From contig VSDK01028448.1 of the NCBI GenBank assembly GCA_009767595.1, positions 203,180 through 267,179 of the forward strand: a DNA stretch of 64,000 bases, in the 5' to 3' direction. This DNA is from Symbiodinium kawagutii. Taxonomy: Eukaryota > Sar > Dinophyceae > Suessiales > Symbiodiniaceae. This document shows, piece after piece, positions 24,470-34,741 of this stretch. Under the pieces are notes generated by a model. That model made no database searches. It saw only the letters and a program-made list of their open reading frames with translations, and was not told where the DNA came from. How positions within the stretch are numbered: position 1 is the stretch's first letter; every line of letters starts with the position of its first letter. The position numbers and the translations under genes are program-made.

Positions 24470-24586
24470 ATGCGCCAGGCCAACTCTCGAGGGCTCGCAA
24501 TCGCTGCCTCCCTGGCCTCCGCAGCCCTGCTGTGGCTGGGCGCGTCTTTGGTTGTGCAGGACCCCTGGGGGCCGAGATGGCTATGG
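24470..24586 (+). CDS. start exon with signal anchor or signal peptide
   Basis: ATG at 24470 opens MRQANSRGLAIAASLASAAL then LWLGASLVVQDPWGPRWLW. There is a basic N-terminus, a roughly 20-residue hydrophobic stretch (residues 9-29) and a Trp-rich segment, with strongly G/C third positions. It ends at TATGG|GTCAAT, the GT inside the left TIR of element A3. The exon at 24694 follows in phase. Likely membrane-anchored or secreted; role unknown. Confidence 0.5.
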
Positions 24587-24695
24587 GTCAATATTACCCA
24601 ACCAACTAATGGGGGATTTCCACCAATAATAAGGGAATACCATGGTTAATGATAGGGGAACCAGGGGGACTAAGGGTTTTGACCGACAGCCAGAT
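24577..24695. mobile_element. family A TIR element (A3), candidate intron
   Basis: ATGGCTATGGGTCAATATTA at the left and TTTTGACCGACAGCCAG at the right. Cutting at GT 24587 and AG 24693 removes 107 bp (not a multiple of 3) and joins the flanking frames in phase. Confidence 0.75.
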
Positions 24696-24759
24696 TGGAG
24701 GAATAGGACCAACAGAGTTTGAAAATATCACCGAAGCAAAAGAACATATCTGTGCCTAG
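24694..24759 (+). CDS. terminal exon in phase after element A3
   Basis: Directly after GCCAG the frame reads IGGIGPTEFENITEAKEHIC and stops at TAG 24757. It joins the 24470 exon in phase 0, giving a product of about 60 residues. Third positions are less G/C biased than in the upstream exon. Confidence 0.4.
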   Translation: MGGIGPTEFENITEAKEHICA

Positions 24760-25299
24760 ACATGCCGCTGTCTTCGTTCTAATGATCCTCCAGCCGAAAA
24801 TGCAAGGCCCCCTCACAGCCTTGACTTGATGATACTTGATCTCAGTCATGTGTGTATTGTTTTCTGCTTGGATAATTCTTATCATGCTGTAGGCAATGGG
24901 GACTGCATGTATCATACTAGGATGACAGCACTGACTGTTTGTTGACTACCTTCACCCTTATCATTGGTTCCCTTCATTGTCGATGTCCTCCAAAACAAAG
25001 ATATCTATGTTCAAGTCGATCCCAGATTCAAGAGATTATCCAAACTGTCTGCAGGGTTTTGACCTTGCGTCCACATCACAACCAGGGTTGATAGGTTCTT
25101 CTTTGCCACTGGTGGCAATTGAAGTATTTCCTACTGTTGATGATTGCCAACAACTGCCCACCAACAATCAACCAAGTCACCATCATGACACACTGCTAAA
25201 CATCATTGACCATCATGATCAACCGTGGCTTTGTCACCAATAACAACTAGAAAATCGACCGGCCTTAACGTTTAATCATCAGCCAGCACCACCAATGAT

Positions 25300-25450
25300 C
25301 ACAAGCATCGACCATCATTGACCACCATGAACCATCATCAACCACCATGAACCATCACTAACCGCCATCAAGCATCACTAACTAACCACATCAACCAGCA
25401 TCATTAAGCAGCATCATTAACCACCTTCAACCACCATCAACCACCATGAT
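25300..25450. repeat. 10-bp satellite, ACCATCAACC type
   Basis: About 15 imperfect units (ACCACCATGA, ACCATCACTA, ACCACCATCA). Complement of the unit at 7905-8130. Confidence 0.7.
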
Positions 25451-25458
25451 TCCTCTAG

Positions 25459-25572
25459 AGTGTATAGATATCGCCATTGCTTTCCCCAACTATCCAAGTG
25501 ATCACTTCCCAAGCATCACATGCTCGATGCAGCTTCCTAACCCTTCACTCCCCGCGCCCCCGGGGATCGTTG
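25459..25572 (+). CDS. internal exon, Pro-rich
   Basis: From a CCTCTAG acceptor to GTTG|GTTAAT. Reads CIDIAIAFPNYPSDHFPSI then CSMQLPNPSLPAPPGIV. Strong G/C third positions. Followed after only 75 bp by the next exon. No family recognised. Confidence 0.6.
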
Positions 25573-25647
25573 GTTAATGCATCCATTCACCAACCATCAA
25601 CCAGTCACCAAGTAACACGTTGTGGTCCCAAGATGACGCTGCAATAG

Positions 25648-25720
25648 GACAGACTACAGGGAATTCGACGATTACAAGTTGCCACTGCCGGCGGCTGAGG
25701 GGCGGCCATGGCACGGCTGT
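25648..25720 (+). CDS. internal exon following a 75-bp intron
   Basis: Begins after GCAATAG and ends at GGCTGT|GTGATG. One frame reads TDYREFDDYKLPLPAAEGRP. The phase left by the previous exon favours the other open frame, QTTGNSTITSCHCRRLRG, so the frame is unresolved. Confidence 0.5.
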
Positions 25721-25962
25721 GTGATGGCTACGGGTCATAAATCATCAACTTAGGACCTGATCAATAGTGCTTAATTAAGGTAATCAGAGCTGATCTAGTA
25801 GATGATGGTAGGAAATGGCTAATTAATAGTGATCCAGTGAGTATAATCATAGTCAGAGATTCGTTGATTGTTGACATGGGGTTGCTGGTCTTTTGGTTTG
25901 GGTTGAAACTCCAACTTCTCAGCTACTCATCACTGCTGGTTAGGAGGTCGGGAAAGCTGTAG

Positions 25963-26077
25963 TGAAGCCGCCCAGGCTGTTCGCGGTACCAACTGATAGG
26001 TCCACAGGCCACAGGCCTCACAGCGATACAGAAGTAGTTCATTGGTTTGGTAGAGTGCAGAAATCTCATGGAGACAG
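25963..26077 (+). CDS. possible exon
   Basis: From CTGTAG to GAGACAG|GTTCCG, reading KPPRLFAVPTDRSTGHRPHS then DTEVVHWFGRVQKSHG. Moderate coding bias. Confidence 0.4.
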
Positions 26078-27365
26078 GTTCCGAATGGTGTATACTATGA
26101 CATCAACATACACCAACGTATTTTTTGTAATCAATATGAATATATATATATATTTATATTACATGTTATTTATATATCTATATATGTTTATATTCACCCA
26201 TTACTATACAACTACTCAGTCATTGGCTTGTTAGCAATTGCCGTGCTGTAGGAAGAGCTTGCCGGCTTGTGAGAACAACTACTCAGTTTTAGTGATTTTT
26301 TGGGTAGATAGAATATTAAATTTGACTATCCCCAAGGCTGGTAAAGGGTTTAACTAGAACAGGGGGGGATATTCGGTCTACTCCCGGATGGTTATAGCCA
26401 GTACTGTAGTTGATTATTAGCCCTTATTGGTGAATTACTAACCGCTAGTAACATCTATTAACCACGATCAAGCATGATCCACTCCAGGATGGAACTTTTC
26501 GGATTATTGACATCCATCAACCACTATCAACATCTATGCACCACTCTGATATGACCATTCTTGACAGCTATTAATCACTATGAACCATCACTATGATATG
26601 ACGTTAAGCAACGTCCTAGATACTTGGATGGTTCTTTTCTCTGCGGTGAGACGTCCAAGCCACTGGACAAGTGCAAACAACCTGCGGAAGGGGGTTCATA
26701 ATAGGGGAGAAGATCGAACAATCGAGAATATAATAGGTAATCATGGTGAATAACTGGGCGGTGGTTTCAAATATTTGTTTATTCTGTTTTTTGGAATAGA
26801 AATGGCTCTATTCCAAACCATAGTTGGTTTGTTTCCATTCAAACAATTGCTCATCCCTATCAACCCTAGTTTGTCATTCAGACTGGCAAGAACCCTCATT
26901 GTTGTTTTAACATGTTTTAACCCTGTTAGTGAACTTTATGCTGTTTTACCTCAATAACCATTATTTAGTTTATGTGAATTGGGTTGGTCACCAACCAACA
27001 ACCTGACATCAACAGTGATATCACCCTGTTCACCCTATGGTGACTGTTTTAACCTTCTCGACAATCCTTATCCAAACCAGCAAAAATTGATGGATAATTA
27101 TAAGCAACCTACCTATTAGTAAACAATTCCTTGTTTCAAATCAGATCAATTCACCAACCTGTTCAAACCAGCAAAAACCTCCATTGGTGCTTTAACCGTC
27201 AACCCTATTAACCCTGTTGACTTGATCCCTATCATCATTTGTATTTTATCCATCTTAGTAAACCATCCCAAGCAGCAAACCAGCAAACACCCTTAGCTTC
27301 CCTAGTTGTTTGGCGTTGCTTTGCAAACATCCTTAGCTTATCTTAGCTTCCCTAGACAATCGCAG
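26078..27365. other. mostly non-coding
   Basis: TA/TTTATA tract at 26140-26195. A short island at 26640-26698 reads TSKPLDKCKQPAEGGS before TAA and may be a small terminal exon. The rest is CAACC/GGTTG spacer. Confidence 0.4.
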
Positions 27366-27581
27366 CTGGATCCAACCACCGTTCAACGCTTCCGCTCGCT
27401 TCGTCCCGCTTCCAACGAGGTCGATGACAAATCCGAGCGCTGCAAACCGCCGCGCAAGCCTCCGGTGCGGGAACCTGCCTGCGGGAACCTGCGGGAACCT
27501 GACCAGCGGCCCAACGGGGCGACCCAAGACGTTGGGGGTGCTACCCTCATCGTGCCGGATGGCAGGTCGCATCATTCGTGA
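27366..27581 (+). CDS. terminal exon, charged and Pro-rich
   Basis: After AATCGCAG the frame is open 71 codons to TGA. Reads LDPTTVQRFRSLRPASNEVD, then a basic KPPRKPPVREP segment, then GGATLIVPDGR. An internal GCGGGAACCT repeat occurs three times. The - strand is also open here, which lowers certainty. Confidence 0.5.
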   Translation: MDPTTVQRFRSLRPASNEVDDKSERCKPPRKPPVREPACGNLREPDQRPNGATQDVGGATLIVPDGRSHHS

Positions 27582-28855
27582 TTTTTAGCATAGCGATGGT
27601 CAACCAACTATGGTTAAATTCTATGGTTAAATAGGAATCAATGTATGAAAGTCACTATCATTGCTAAATATTTTCAATGATACTATGTTATTGACCATTA
27701 CAGTGGGTAGTAGAATGGGTGGTTAATAATTGGTGGTTAACAATGGTATGATAGTAAGGTAAATCAACTATTGACCATTGTTGCCCCTTATTATCATGGA
27801 TTATCATGAGTATGATGGTTAATAAGGATTGATGCTTGATGATTCATTATGATCAGGTTAATGGTTAATAATGACGGCTGGTTAATGATGGAGATAATAG
27901 GAAAACAGTGCTGAATAATGCTTAACCATGAATTCATAATCACCAAACTATAGTTGATAATGAAGATCGACTATGGTTAACAATGGGCAATGACCAAGAA
28001 CACAACACCAAGACTGACAACAACAACGATAGCAGCAACAACGGCTAAAGCAACAAACATACCAATAACTCCAGAACAACAGCAGCGACGGCAACAAAAT
28101 GAAGACAATGGCAACAGTCTGGTGATTTGGTAAGCAAAAAGAAACAATGGCATGTTGCAAGCACTCACAATTGATATTAACCCCGGATTCATAAATCCCT
28201 GGTTCAACAATATACCTGGATGTTCATCCATTGATAATTCACCAATTGGCCATCGTTGCGCCATTCGTTGGCCTGCATGAACTAGTAGCTAGCCAATCAG
28301 CTATGTTTGCTAACCAGCAACCATCATGAAGATTCGTTCTTAATTGGTATTCACAAAAATATGCAATAGTTGCTCAGTTAAAATGAAGAACTTCCTAAGA
28401 CAATTCATTACAATATATCATTGTTAAATATATCTAGCAAGTTATTCCGCAAAAACATATTCCGGTTGTTCATTGTCGTCAATTATTATTTTACCATTCT
28501 TAGATATAGTTATGTATCATTCCTAACCATTGCTAGGCACTAATCACCTATGGCTACTACTGCAACCACTAGTACCATCACCAAACAGGTAACACACAAT
28601 ATTAATATTTGATAACGGCTATTAAGCACCATTGAGTTTGCTTAAATCACTGTCAACCACGAAGTCACTATCAACCACAATACCATTGTCAACCATGGCT
28701 ATTAACCACCACTTGAGCCCACTAGTGAGCCACTTATTGAGAATATCATTATTAGCCCACTATTGACCATTGCTATTAACCCACTATTAACACCAAATCA
28801 ATTAATAACCACCACTTATTAAGCAAGTCCATGGGGCTTGCGACGTCGGCCTCAG
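27582..28855. other. no supported exon
   Basis: GGTTAATAATGG-type spacer, with CAACAACAA-rich sequence at 28010-28110. Confidence 0.5.
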
Positions 28856-28917
28856 AACTTCGGCACCATCTTCAGCTTGGACCCTGTCACCTGGCGTTCA
28901 ACGGTGGCTGAATCGTG
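28856..28917 (+). CDS. internal exon, unknown protein
   Basis: Between GGCCTCAG and TCGTG|GTGAAT, 62 bp. Reads NFGTIFSLDPVTWRSTVAES with almost every third base G or C in the first half. A longer open frame overlaps, but this one matches both splice sites best. Confidence 0.55.
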
Positions 28918-28983
28918 GTGAATCCGTTTGCCAACTTGCAACGATGCCCTCGGCTGGGTTCACCCAGCGTTCGCAAGCAATGG

Positions 28984-29072
28984 TTACCCTCTGGTGATCT
29001 AACATAGCTGGCTGGAAAATCCACCAGTTATGGCTGATTTTCCAGCCAGCTATGTTAGATTACGGGAGTGTA
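28984..29072. mobile_element. family D TIR element (D4), short
   Basis: ACCCTCTGGTGATCTAACAT at the left and ATGTTAGATTACGGGAGTGT at the right. The inner GCTGGCTGGAAAATCC/GGATTTTCCAGCCAGC arms nearly meet, so this copy is almost a perfect hairpin. Confidence 0.75.
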
Positions 29073-29139
29073 ATGATTAATGATGCAAGATACCAACCAA
29101 CAATAATAGGGGATATCCAACTATTACCACGCCTTGATT

Positions 29140-29312
29140 TGGTTGGTGGTTTTTAAATATTTGTTATAGTGGATGACAGTGGCGGTTGATAATGGGGAAT
29201 AATAAGCAAGAAGATTGGTTAAGCAACTACTTTGTCTATTTGTTCTAGTAATTATTAACAAATGGTTGGTTGACTAATATTTTTCATATGGGTTGAACAT
29301 GACACCAACCAG
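29140..29312. mobile_element. family B element (B3), long form
   Basis: GGTTGGTGGTTTTTAAAT at the left and GAACATGACACCAACCAG at the right, with core AATGGTTGGTTGACTAATAT. Confidence 0.65.
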
Positions 29313-29546
29313 TGGTGTTAAACAATGGTCACTGATAATGGTTGATCATGGTTTCAGATGGGTTCACTATACGCCGTAGTGGTGTGTTTAACTAGGGTAA
29401 CTGCTGGTTTTGGTAGACATATCTATAGTCAGATGGCTTATCAAGTCAGTTGTGACTTGGGGCCCCACCTTGCATGGTGCTGGTCATTCTTCGGTTCTGA
29501 GCATATTTACATAGACATGACAGGATAATGCCAGACACGGCGAAGC

Positions 29547-29896
29547 TTGGGGGTGTTTGTTCTTGAATTGTTGCACCTCAAATTTGTTGCCATACTTGAT
29601 CGTTTAGATCTTCCAAGTATGGTTGATTTTATTGCAACATATGCCAATGTATTGCTTGATTGGATCACAACATATTTCTCTCAATGTTCGATAAAACCTT
29701 TTTTAGTTCAGGCCCTCTTCAAAGGCATCAATGCACATCACATGGTTGTGTTTGTCAAGTCGCAGATGTGCTTCCGGGTGGCGTGTAGCCACTACTGTAG
29801 AGTTTACAGTGTGCAGTATACCCTGGCACTCCAATCACTAGATTATACCTTATATACTCTAGAGATCACGCCCACTTGGCTCAGATATGGCTATGG
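29547..29896 (+). CDS. AT3-rich ORF ending at element A4
   Basis: ATG or alternative start opens 116 codons: GVFVLELLHLKFVAILDRLD, DFIATYANVLLDWITTYFS, FLVQALFKGINAHHMVVFVK. It is hydrophobic and protein-like but uses A/T third positions, unlike the GC-rich exons. It ends at TATGG|GTCAAA inside the A4 TIR and is continued in phase at 29986. Possibly an element-encoded or older gene. Confidence 0.4.
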
Positions 29897-29989
29897 GTCA
29901 AAACCCTGTACCCCTGGTTCCCATCATTAACTATTGTTTTCCCTATTTTTGTTGCTTAATATTGATGGTTAATATTGACCCATAGCCAT
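29887..29989. mobile_element. family A TIR element (A4), candidate intron
   Basis: ATGGCTATGGGTCAAAACCC at the left and AATATTGACCCATAGCCAT at the right. Removal from GT 29897 to AG 29985 (89 bp) joins two open frames. Confidence 0.8.
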
Positions 29990-30199
29990 ATACCCACTAA
30001 AGCCATTCAAGTTTTAGCAAGGGATCCACAGCAGCCACAGGGATTTTGTTCTCAAAACACCCAGCACCTGAGAGCGCTGCCTGCGAGCTCGCTGAGGTTG
30101 AAATTAATTTCTGTGGAGAGATCTCGATGGCGGAATTGGTGGGAACCAACACGCAGGTACGGTCGTTGTGGTCCATGGAAGGTTGTCAAGGTAGTCTAA
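29986..30199 (+). CDS. downstream half of the ORF split by A4
   Basis: After CCATAG the frame matching the 29547 ORF reads HIPTKAIQVLARDPQQPQG and stays open 71 codons to TAG. The segment PTKAIQVLARD recurs as PTEAIEVLARN near 42112. An overlapping frame (30046-30444) is also long, so the true end is uncertain. Confidence 0.35.
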
Positions 30200-30659
30200 T
30201 AGCAAACCTCACAGCTATAAGCAGATACTCTCAACTAAAGGTGGTTGGTCAGACAGCGTTTCTCACAAGGACCTGGTTTGGTGGGGCACTCATCATAATC
30301 CGTGCTCCGAGAATACCAAAGAAAAGGAACCCGGTAGAACCCATCCAAATCCTTGTTGGAAACAGCTCAGACACCTGTATGCCTTCCACGATACCTAACG
30401 AGTTGCTCACCGTTGAACCTATGCAAAATGAGGATCATTTGTAGCTAGTAGGAAACCTTAAGAAATTATAATTCGCCTGGATATGCCGTGTTTACGCATG
30501 AATAAAATAGATTGAATTACACAAAATGGGTCAAACAAAAATCCTTGGGACTTGCTCATGTAGACTTGATATGAGACTGCGACGGCGTCTCTAAACACCT
30601 TAGTTGTCTCCTGGAGAGCCTTCAATTGTGAAGGAATTTGTGTGTACATACATGTTCAC

Positions 30660-30910
30660 TCCCAACCCCACGTTTTGCCGGCCCTCAACGCTTAGCCTTT
30701 TCCCCTAGGTGGGGCTGTTATTTTTGAGCTTCTAATCCAACACACCCGAAACATAGACCCTAAAACCCTGAACTGTAAAACCCTTCAACCCTAAAACACT
30801 TGTCAATAATACACTGCATATAGCCGCTGTTGTTTACAGCTTCCCCGAATCATGTTGAGATCCTCACCTCATTTCGGGGAGTGGGCGAACGTTGGCAGGG
30901 ACATGTTTGC
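30660..30910 (-). repeat. dispersed repeat T with telomere-like array (copy 2)
   Basis: GGCTGTTATTTTTGAGCTTC, then irregular CCCTAAAACCCTGAAC (30766-30802), then ACACTGCATATAGCCGCTG, then GGGCGAACGTTGGCAGGG. Same order and strand as 3600-3890. Confidence 0.7.
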
Positions 30911-31392
30911 CTTCATATGGGAGTCGCCCGGAAACCCACATAATGAATCATGTAGGGAGATGTTTGATTAGAGCAGCGCGATTGGAAAATGCTGCATCGC
31001 GATTGGCCGGCGATTGGACGGCGATTAGCCATGTTGGAATCTTTGTTCTTGAAAAGCCATCACACTGGCAGCAATCCAAATATGTTACCGCAGATTGCAT
31101 GGAAAACAGTGCATCTCCAATTCCTTTTTGCTTGTACGTAGAAAGTTTCATTTGACAGCAAAAAAACGGGAAAAACATACGACCCAATCCGCGGTTGGAG
31201 CGCGATTGGATGGCGATTGGAACCACCCCCAGCTTGAGCAATTGTGCAATTCCGTCTCTCTTGTGTCTCCCTTTTTCTTTCCTTTGTTTTTGGAGGAGGT
31301 ATGTTCAAAAAAGGTCCCGCGGTTGGAATCACTGGGACCGCGATTGGCCGGGGATTGGGTTTGTTGCGGATGAAGTAATTTTGAACAACCCT

Positions 31393-31394
<2 letters not shown>

Positions 31395-31425
<31 letters not shown>

Positions 31426-31442
31426 ATATATATATATATAAA
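31395..31442. repeat. (TA)n microsatellite
   Basis: Two TA runs around ACATGTA, palindromic overall. The same TA-ACATGTA-TA form is seen at 3955. Confidence 0.9.
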
Positions 31443-31921
31443 CCTGCAGAAAGTGCACACAGAAGACAGAGACAGGTAGATTGATACATTTGTGGATGAA
31501 TTCAAGGATTCCCAATCCATAAAAACACCGATTAAGTCCATCAAGAACCACTTTAAACCAATGCATGACTATAACCATTAATTGGCCAGTGACTAAGTCA
31601 TTACTTGCTAATAATCACTCATTATAAACCGCTGCTTAAGCATGAATCAATTACCCAATAATCAAGCATAATTATCCACCACAAAAACCAACTTGTCAAC
31701 CATCAATTGTCACATTTTGTCACGAAGCACCTTATGAACCAGCTTCTTAACCAACCTATCAAGCAACAGCTTATTGATCAACCTATTAACCAACTCATTT
31801 GACCAACTCAGTACTGACAGCTTATGAAACAGCTCATTCAACCCTTAACCAACCTATTAACCACCTTATTCAACAGCTTATTAACCCCTATCCACCATCA
31901 GCTTCATCCTGCGTCAGCCAG

Positions 31922-32053
31922 GTCAGTAGCATCTCCTTCTTGGCCTTAACAGCCACTGCAGAGGTCGAAGACAGGGATGGATTCAGATGGGCCCGTGGTG
32001 AGGCTGGAAACTACGACAGGAATGGCCACCTGCAACTGGTTGCATTCACCATG
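31922..32053 (+). CDS. internal exon, unknown protein
   Basis: From a GCCAG acceptor to ACCATG|GTTAAA, 44 codons. Reads VSSISFLALTATAEVEDRDG then FRWARGEAGNYDRNGHLQLV. Good coding bias. No family recognised. Confidence 0.55.
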
Positions 32054-32370
32054 GTTAAAGGGACGGTTAGTTCACCTTTTTGGGGCTACTTGGTTATATC
32101 CAAGCAGTGCGTAATGATCGTTGTAGCATGTCATAAGGGTTAGTTCACCTATCTTTGTTGGTCTACTTGCCATGGTAATATCCAGCTAGTGCTGAATGAT
32201 GTTGAATTGATGGTGGGAGGGGACCCTGAAATTTGGCTTCGAAGCAGCCCGAATCGGTTGTTGCTTGGAGGTTTCAATGATTTGATTGGTTGGGTAGTTT
32301 CATGTACCAAGAATCCGATCGGTGAATGACGGTGAATCATTCCGTAATCGAAGGAAGCTTGTAAGTCAAA

Positions 32371-32472
32371 CGGTGGGCGTCAATAGCTGGGGGTACTCCC
32401 AAATCATTCCCTATTAGTGGTTTATAAAAATGAACCAACCTTTTCTGGGGGTAACCCTCTCCAGGAACCATC
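32371..32472. mobile_element. family C element (C9), worn ends
   Basis: GGGGGTACTCCCAAATCATT and AAAATGAACCAACCTTTTCT match the family C core. Terminal repeats are degraded. Confidence 0.55.
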
Positions 32473-32553
32473 AAATGTTCGACTTTTGCCAAGTTGCACC
32501 AGGTCGTCCCTCAAAAGAGATCATGACAGATGTGATTCATTTTTGATCGATAG

Positions 32554-32635
32554 TTTTGCCCTCCGGGACGGTCGAACGATAGGCAGGGCAGTGCGGAGGT
32601 TTAAAGTGCTGCGCCAACGTGGCTGTGGCACGTAG
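32554..32635 (+). CDS. terminal exon, faint EF-Tu-like C-terminus
   Basis: After GATCGATAG reads FALRDGRTIGRAVRRFKVLR then QRGCGT and TAG, with strongly G/C third positions. FALRDGRTIG resembles the domain-3 end of EF-Tu/EF1A-type translation GTPases (pattern RFxLRDGxRTIGxG), but the following residues diverge and the match is only ten residues. Treat as unknown. Confidence 0.5.
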
Positions 32636-32823
32636 CAGACTTGGACAACACTACGTTCATCATCTATCCGCTCATCGATCTATGTGTTTGTGTGTCTATA
32701 TCTATTTGTCCAACTGACTAGCAAGCTGAGTATAAAGCTAATTCATCTATCCTAAAATTTCCTAATTGACTGGCTAACTGCAAATTCATCTATCGATCTA
32801 TTTGTGCATCCTGTTTGTGCCAG

Positions 32824-32910
32824 AGGATGTGTCTGGCCCAGGTGGTGACATTGGTGGAGAAAGGTGGCCCCATTTACCAGTTGAACGTGTCTCAGCTGCG
32901 AACGGAGTAG
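32824..32910 (+). CDS. terminal exon, unknown protein
   Basis: Directly after GTGCCAG reads RMCLAQVVTLVEKGGPIYQL then NVSQLRTE and TAG, 28 codons, strongly G/C third positions. A longer alternative frame overlaps (32802-33059). Confidence 0.55.
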   Translation, partial: RMCLAQVVTLVEKGGPIYQLNVSQLRTE

Positions 32911-33059
32911 CTGTGATCCACGGCCAGGGGCAATGCTTCTGGCAATCCGATCAACTGATAGGGATCGTATGGCATGGTGACTCAATACTAACCATTCCAA
33001 AAAATGGATGGATGAACATCCCAACATTAAGACTGGTTTTTGGCATTTCAGGGATGTGA

Positions 33060-33093
33060 ATGGCTGGGTACAGGGCCCTTGACCCACAGCCAT
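33060..33093. mobile_element. family A remnant
   Basis: ATGGCTGGGTACAGGGCC fused to CTTGACCCACAGCCAT: both ends kept, middle deleted. Confidence 0.5.
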
Positions 33094-33241
33094 ATCTATT
33101 CAACGACTTCCCGGGATTGACATTTTTGATTGGTGGTTTCCTGCTAACCAGGTGTCACCCGGTTTCACCGTTTGAATAGGTGCGTCATATCCATAAGAAT
33201 ATTTTGATTTTTTTTTGAGATGATACCAATGTGTATGTATT

Positions 33242-33349
33242 CGGTTGGTGGCTTTCACATTTTAGATGTTCCTTAATATTTGGGATGGTTGGATGGTTGA
33301 CTAGTCCTTTTGGATCCCTCTCTATGTTCAGGTTATAACCATCAACCAG
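33242..33349. mobile_element. family B element
   Basis: CGGTTGGTGGCTTTCAC … GGTTATAACCATCAACCAG with core GATGGTTGGATGGTTGAC. Confidence 0.55.
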
Positions 33350-33571
33350 ATGGTACATCAGGTATATGCGCAGAGTAGTTGTATCATCCTCATCCTCATC
33401 ATCATCCTTGATTTGTTACCATGTTCTCAGAGCCCACCAAAGAGTTGAGGAATCAGCCTGTAATCAGCCCTTAATAGGTGATTTATGCAAAGTCCTAGTG
33501 ACAATGAACCGGTATTCTCGAGGGAAGACCACAAGTATGAAATATTATGAGCCTCGACCATCGGTATGCAG

Positions 33572-33637
33572 AAGAGGGATCTCGGTACTCCATGACGGCG
33601 AAATCACCCGCGTTGCTGCCATTTTGTATGCGCAGAT
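33572..33637 (+). CDS. internal exon, unknown protein
   Basis: Between TATGCAG and CAGAT|GTAAAC. Reads RGISVLHDGEITRVAAILYA, with G/C third positions. Confidence 0.5.
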
Positions 33638-33860
33638 GTAAACATGTGTTTGTGCATACTTATATTTGCACAGGAGAAGCATTTACACACCGCAAGCTGC
33701 CTTTGGTTTTGTGCATGGCCATTTGTGCATACATATGATGTACACATATTCGCTTAAATGGCCATTAATGAAATATCCCTTTGTCGCATCAGGTCACTGC
33801 AATTCTGCGGAAACAAATGTATCAGCCTGCATGAACTTCATCATCATAAAACCATCATTC

Positions 33861-33875
33861 GTCATCATCATCATT

Positions 33876-33918
<43 letters not shown>

Positions 33919-33919
33919 G
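33861..33919. repeat. (ATC)n microsatellite ending in CAG
   Basis: About 18 CAT/ATC units, + strand pyrimidine-rich, ending TCATCAG. Confidence 0.95.
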
Positions 33920-34631
33920 ACAAAGCGTGGCTATTGTGTATGTTGTTTTCGTCATGACTAGATAGCCATTATTTGCTGGGTTACTGCTATCCACAAATTG
34001 GGATGTTTAATGTTTTCGGGATCGTATGGAATTACCACATATTTACTAGAACAAATACCATTTTAGCAAGGGATCGAAAACAACAATCAAAATCAATAAC
34101 CGATGTCTACTTACATCATGGACCAATCATTATCACAATGTTATGTGTAACAGATGTATGTGTATATATGTATATATGTATATATTTTTTATTTATTTCT
34201 AAATGTATATACATACATACATATATATATATAGATACAAATTGTATGTTATATGTGTAAATGCATCCTGATATAAATCCATGATTAGAAAACCGTTCTA
34301 GTGGTGTTTGGACCACTTTATGGCAAGATGATTTGATTGGTTATTGTTTGCTAAGAACTAATTGCGAGAATATCGAACTAAGACATGCTGTTGTTTGCTA
34401 ACAACAATCTACTAATGCTTTTTGGGTTTACTAATAATTTATTACCAATGATCATTTGATATTGTTTATCCGTTTGTAAATCTAGCTATTTATATCAACT
34501 TATAACGAATCTGATAGTTATGTTTGTGAATCAGTTATTGATCAGATTGTAAACTTATTTATTGCTGACATCTTAAAACTGATTTATCTAACTGTTGTTT
34601 ACTTCCCTGATTTTGGACCTTTCCCGTCTAG

Positions 34632-34741
34632 GTTCTCTCGGACGGCGATCGAGCGCGATGGGACATCACTCGGCCTGCCGTCGCGGGTGCTCAGCGGTGC
34701 GTTGGTTCAATGGCAGGGAATGGTACCGATTATGAACGTGG
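34632..34741 (+). CDS. internal exon, unknown protein
   Basis: After CCCGTCTAG reads FSRTAIERDGTSLGLPSRVL then SGALVQWQGMVPIMNV. Strong coding bias in a GC-rich island flanked by AT-rich spacer. Donor is either GAATG|GTACCG (shorter) or GTGG|GTTGTA. Confidence 0.6.

Noticed and set aside
24670-24915. 81-codon - strand ORF
   Set aside because: Overlaps element A3 and the in-phase + exon; no supporting signal.
31060-31578. 172-codon - strand ORF
   Set aside because: Half of it is a translated (TA)n tract (YIYIYI), and it overlaps simple repeats and spacer.
33666-33994. Ile/His/Met-rich ORFs on both strands
   Set aside because: They are produced by the (ATC)n tract; no codon bias outside it.
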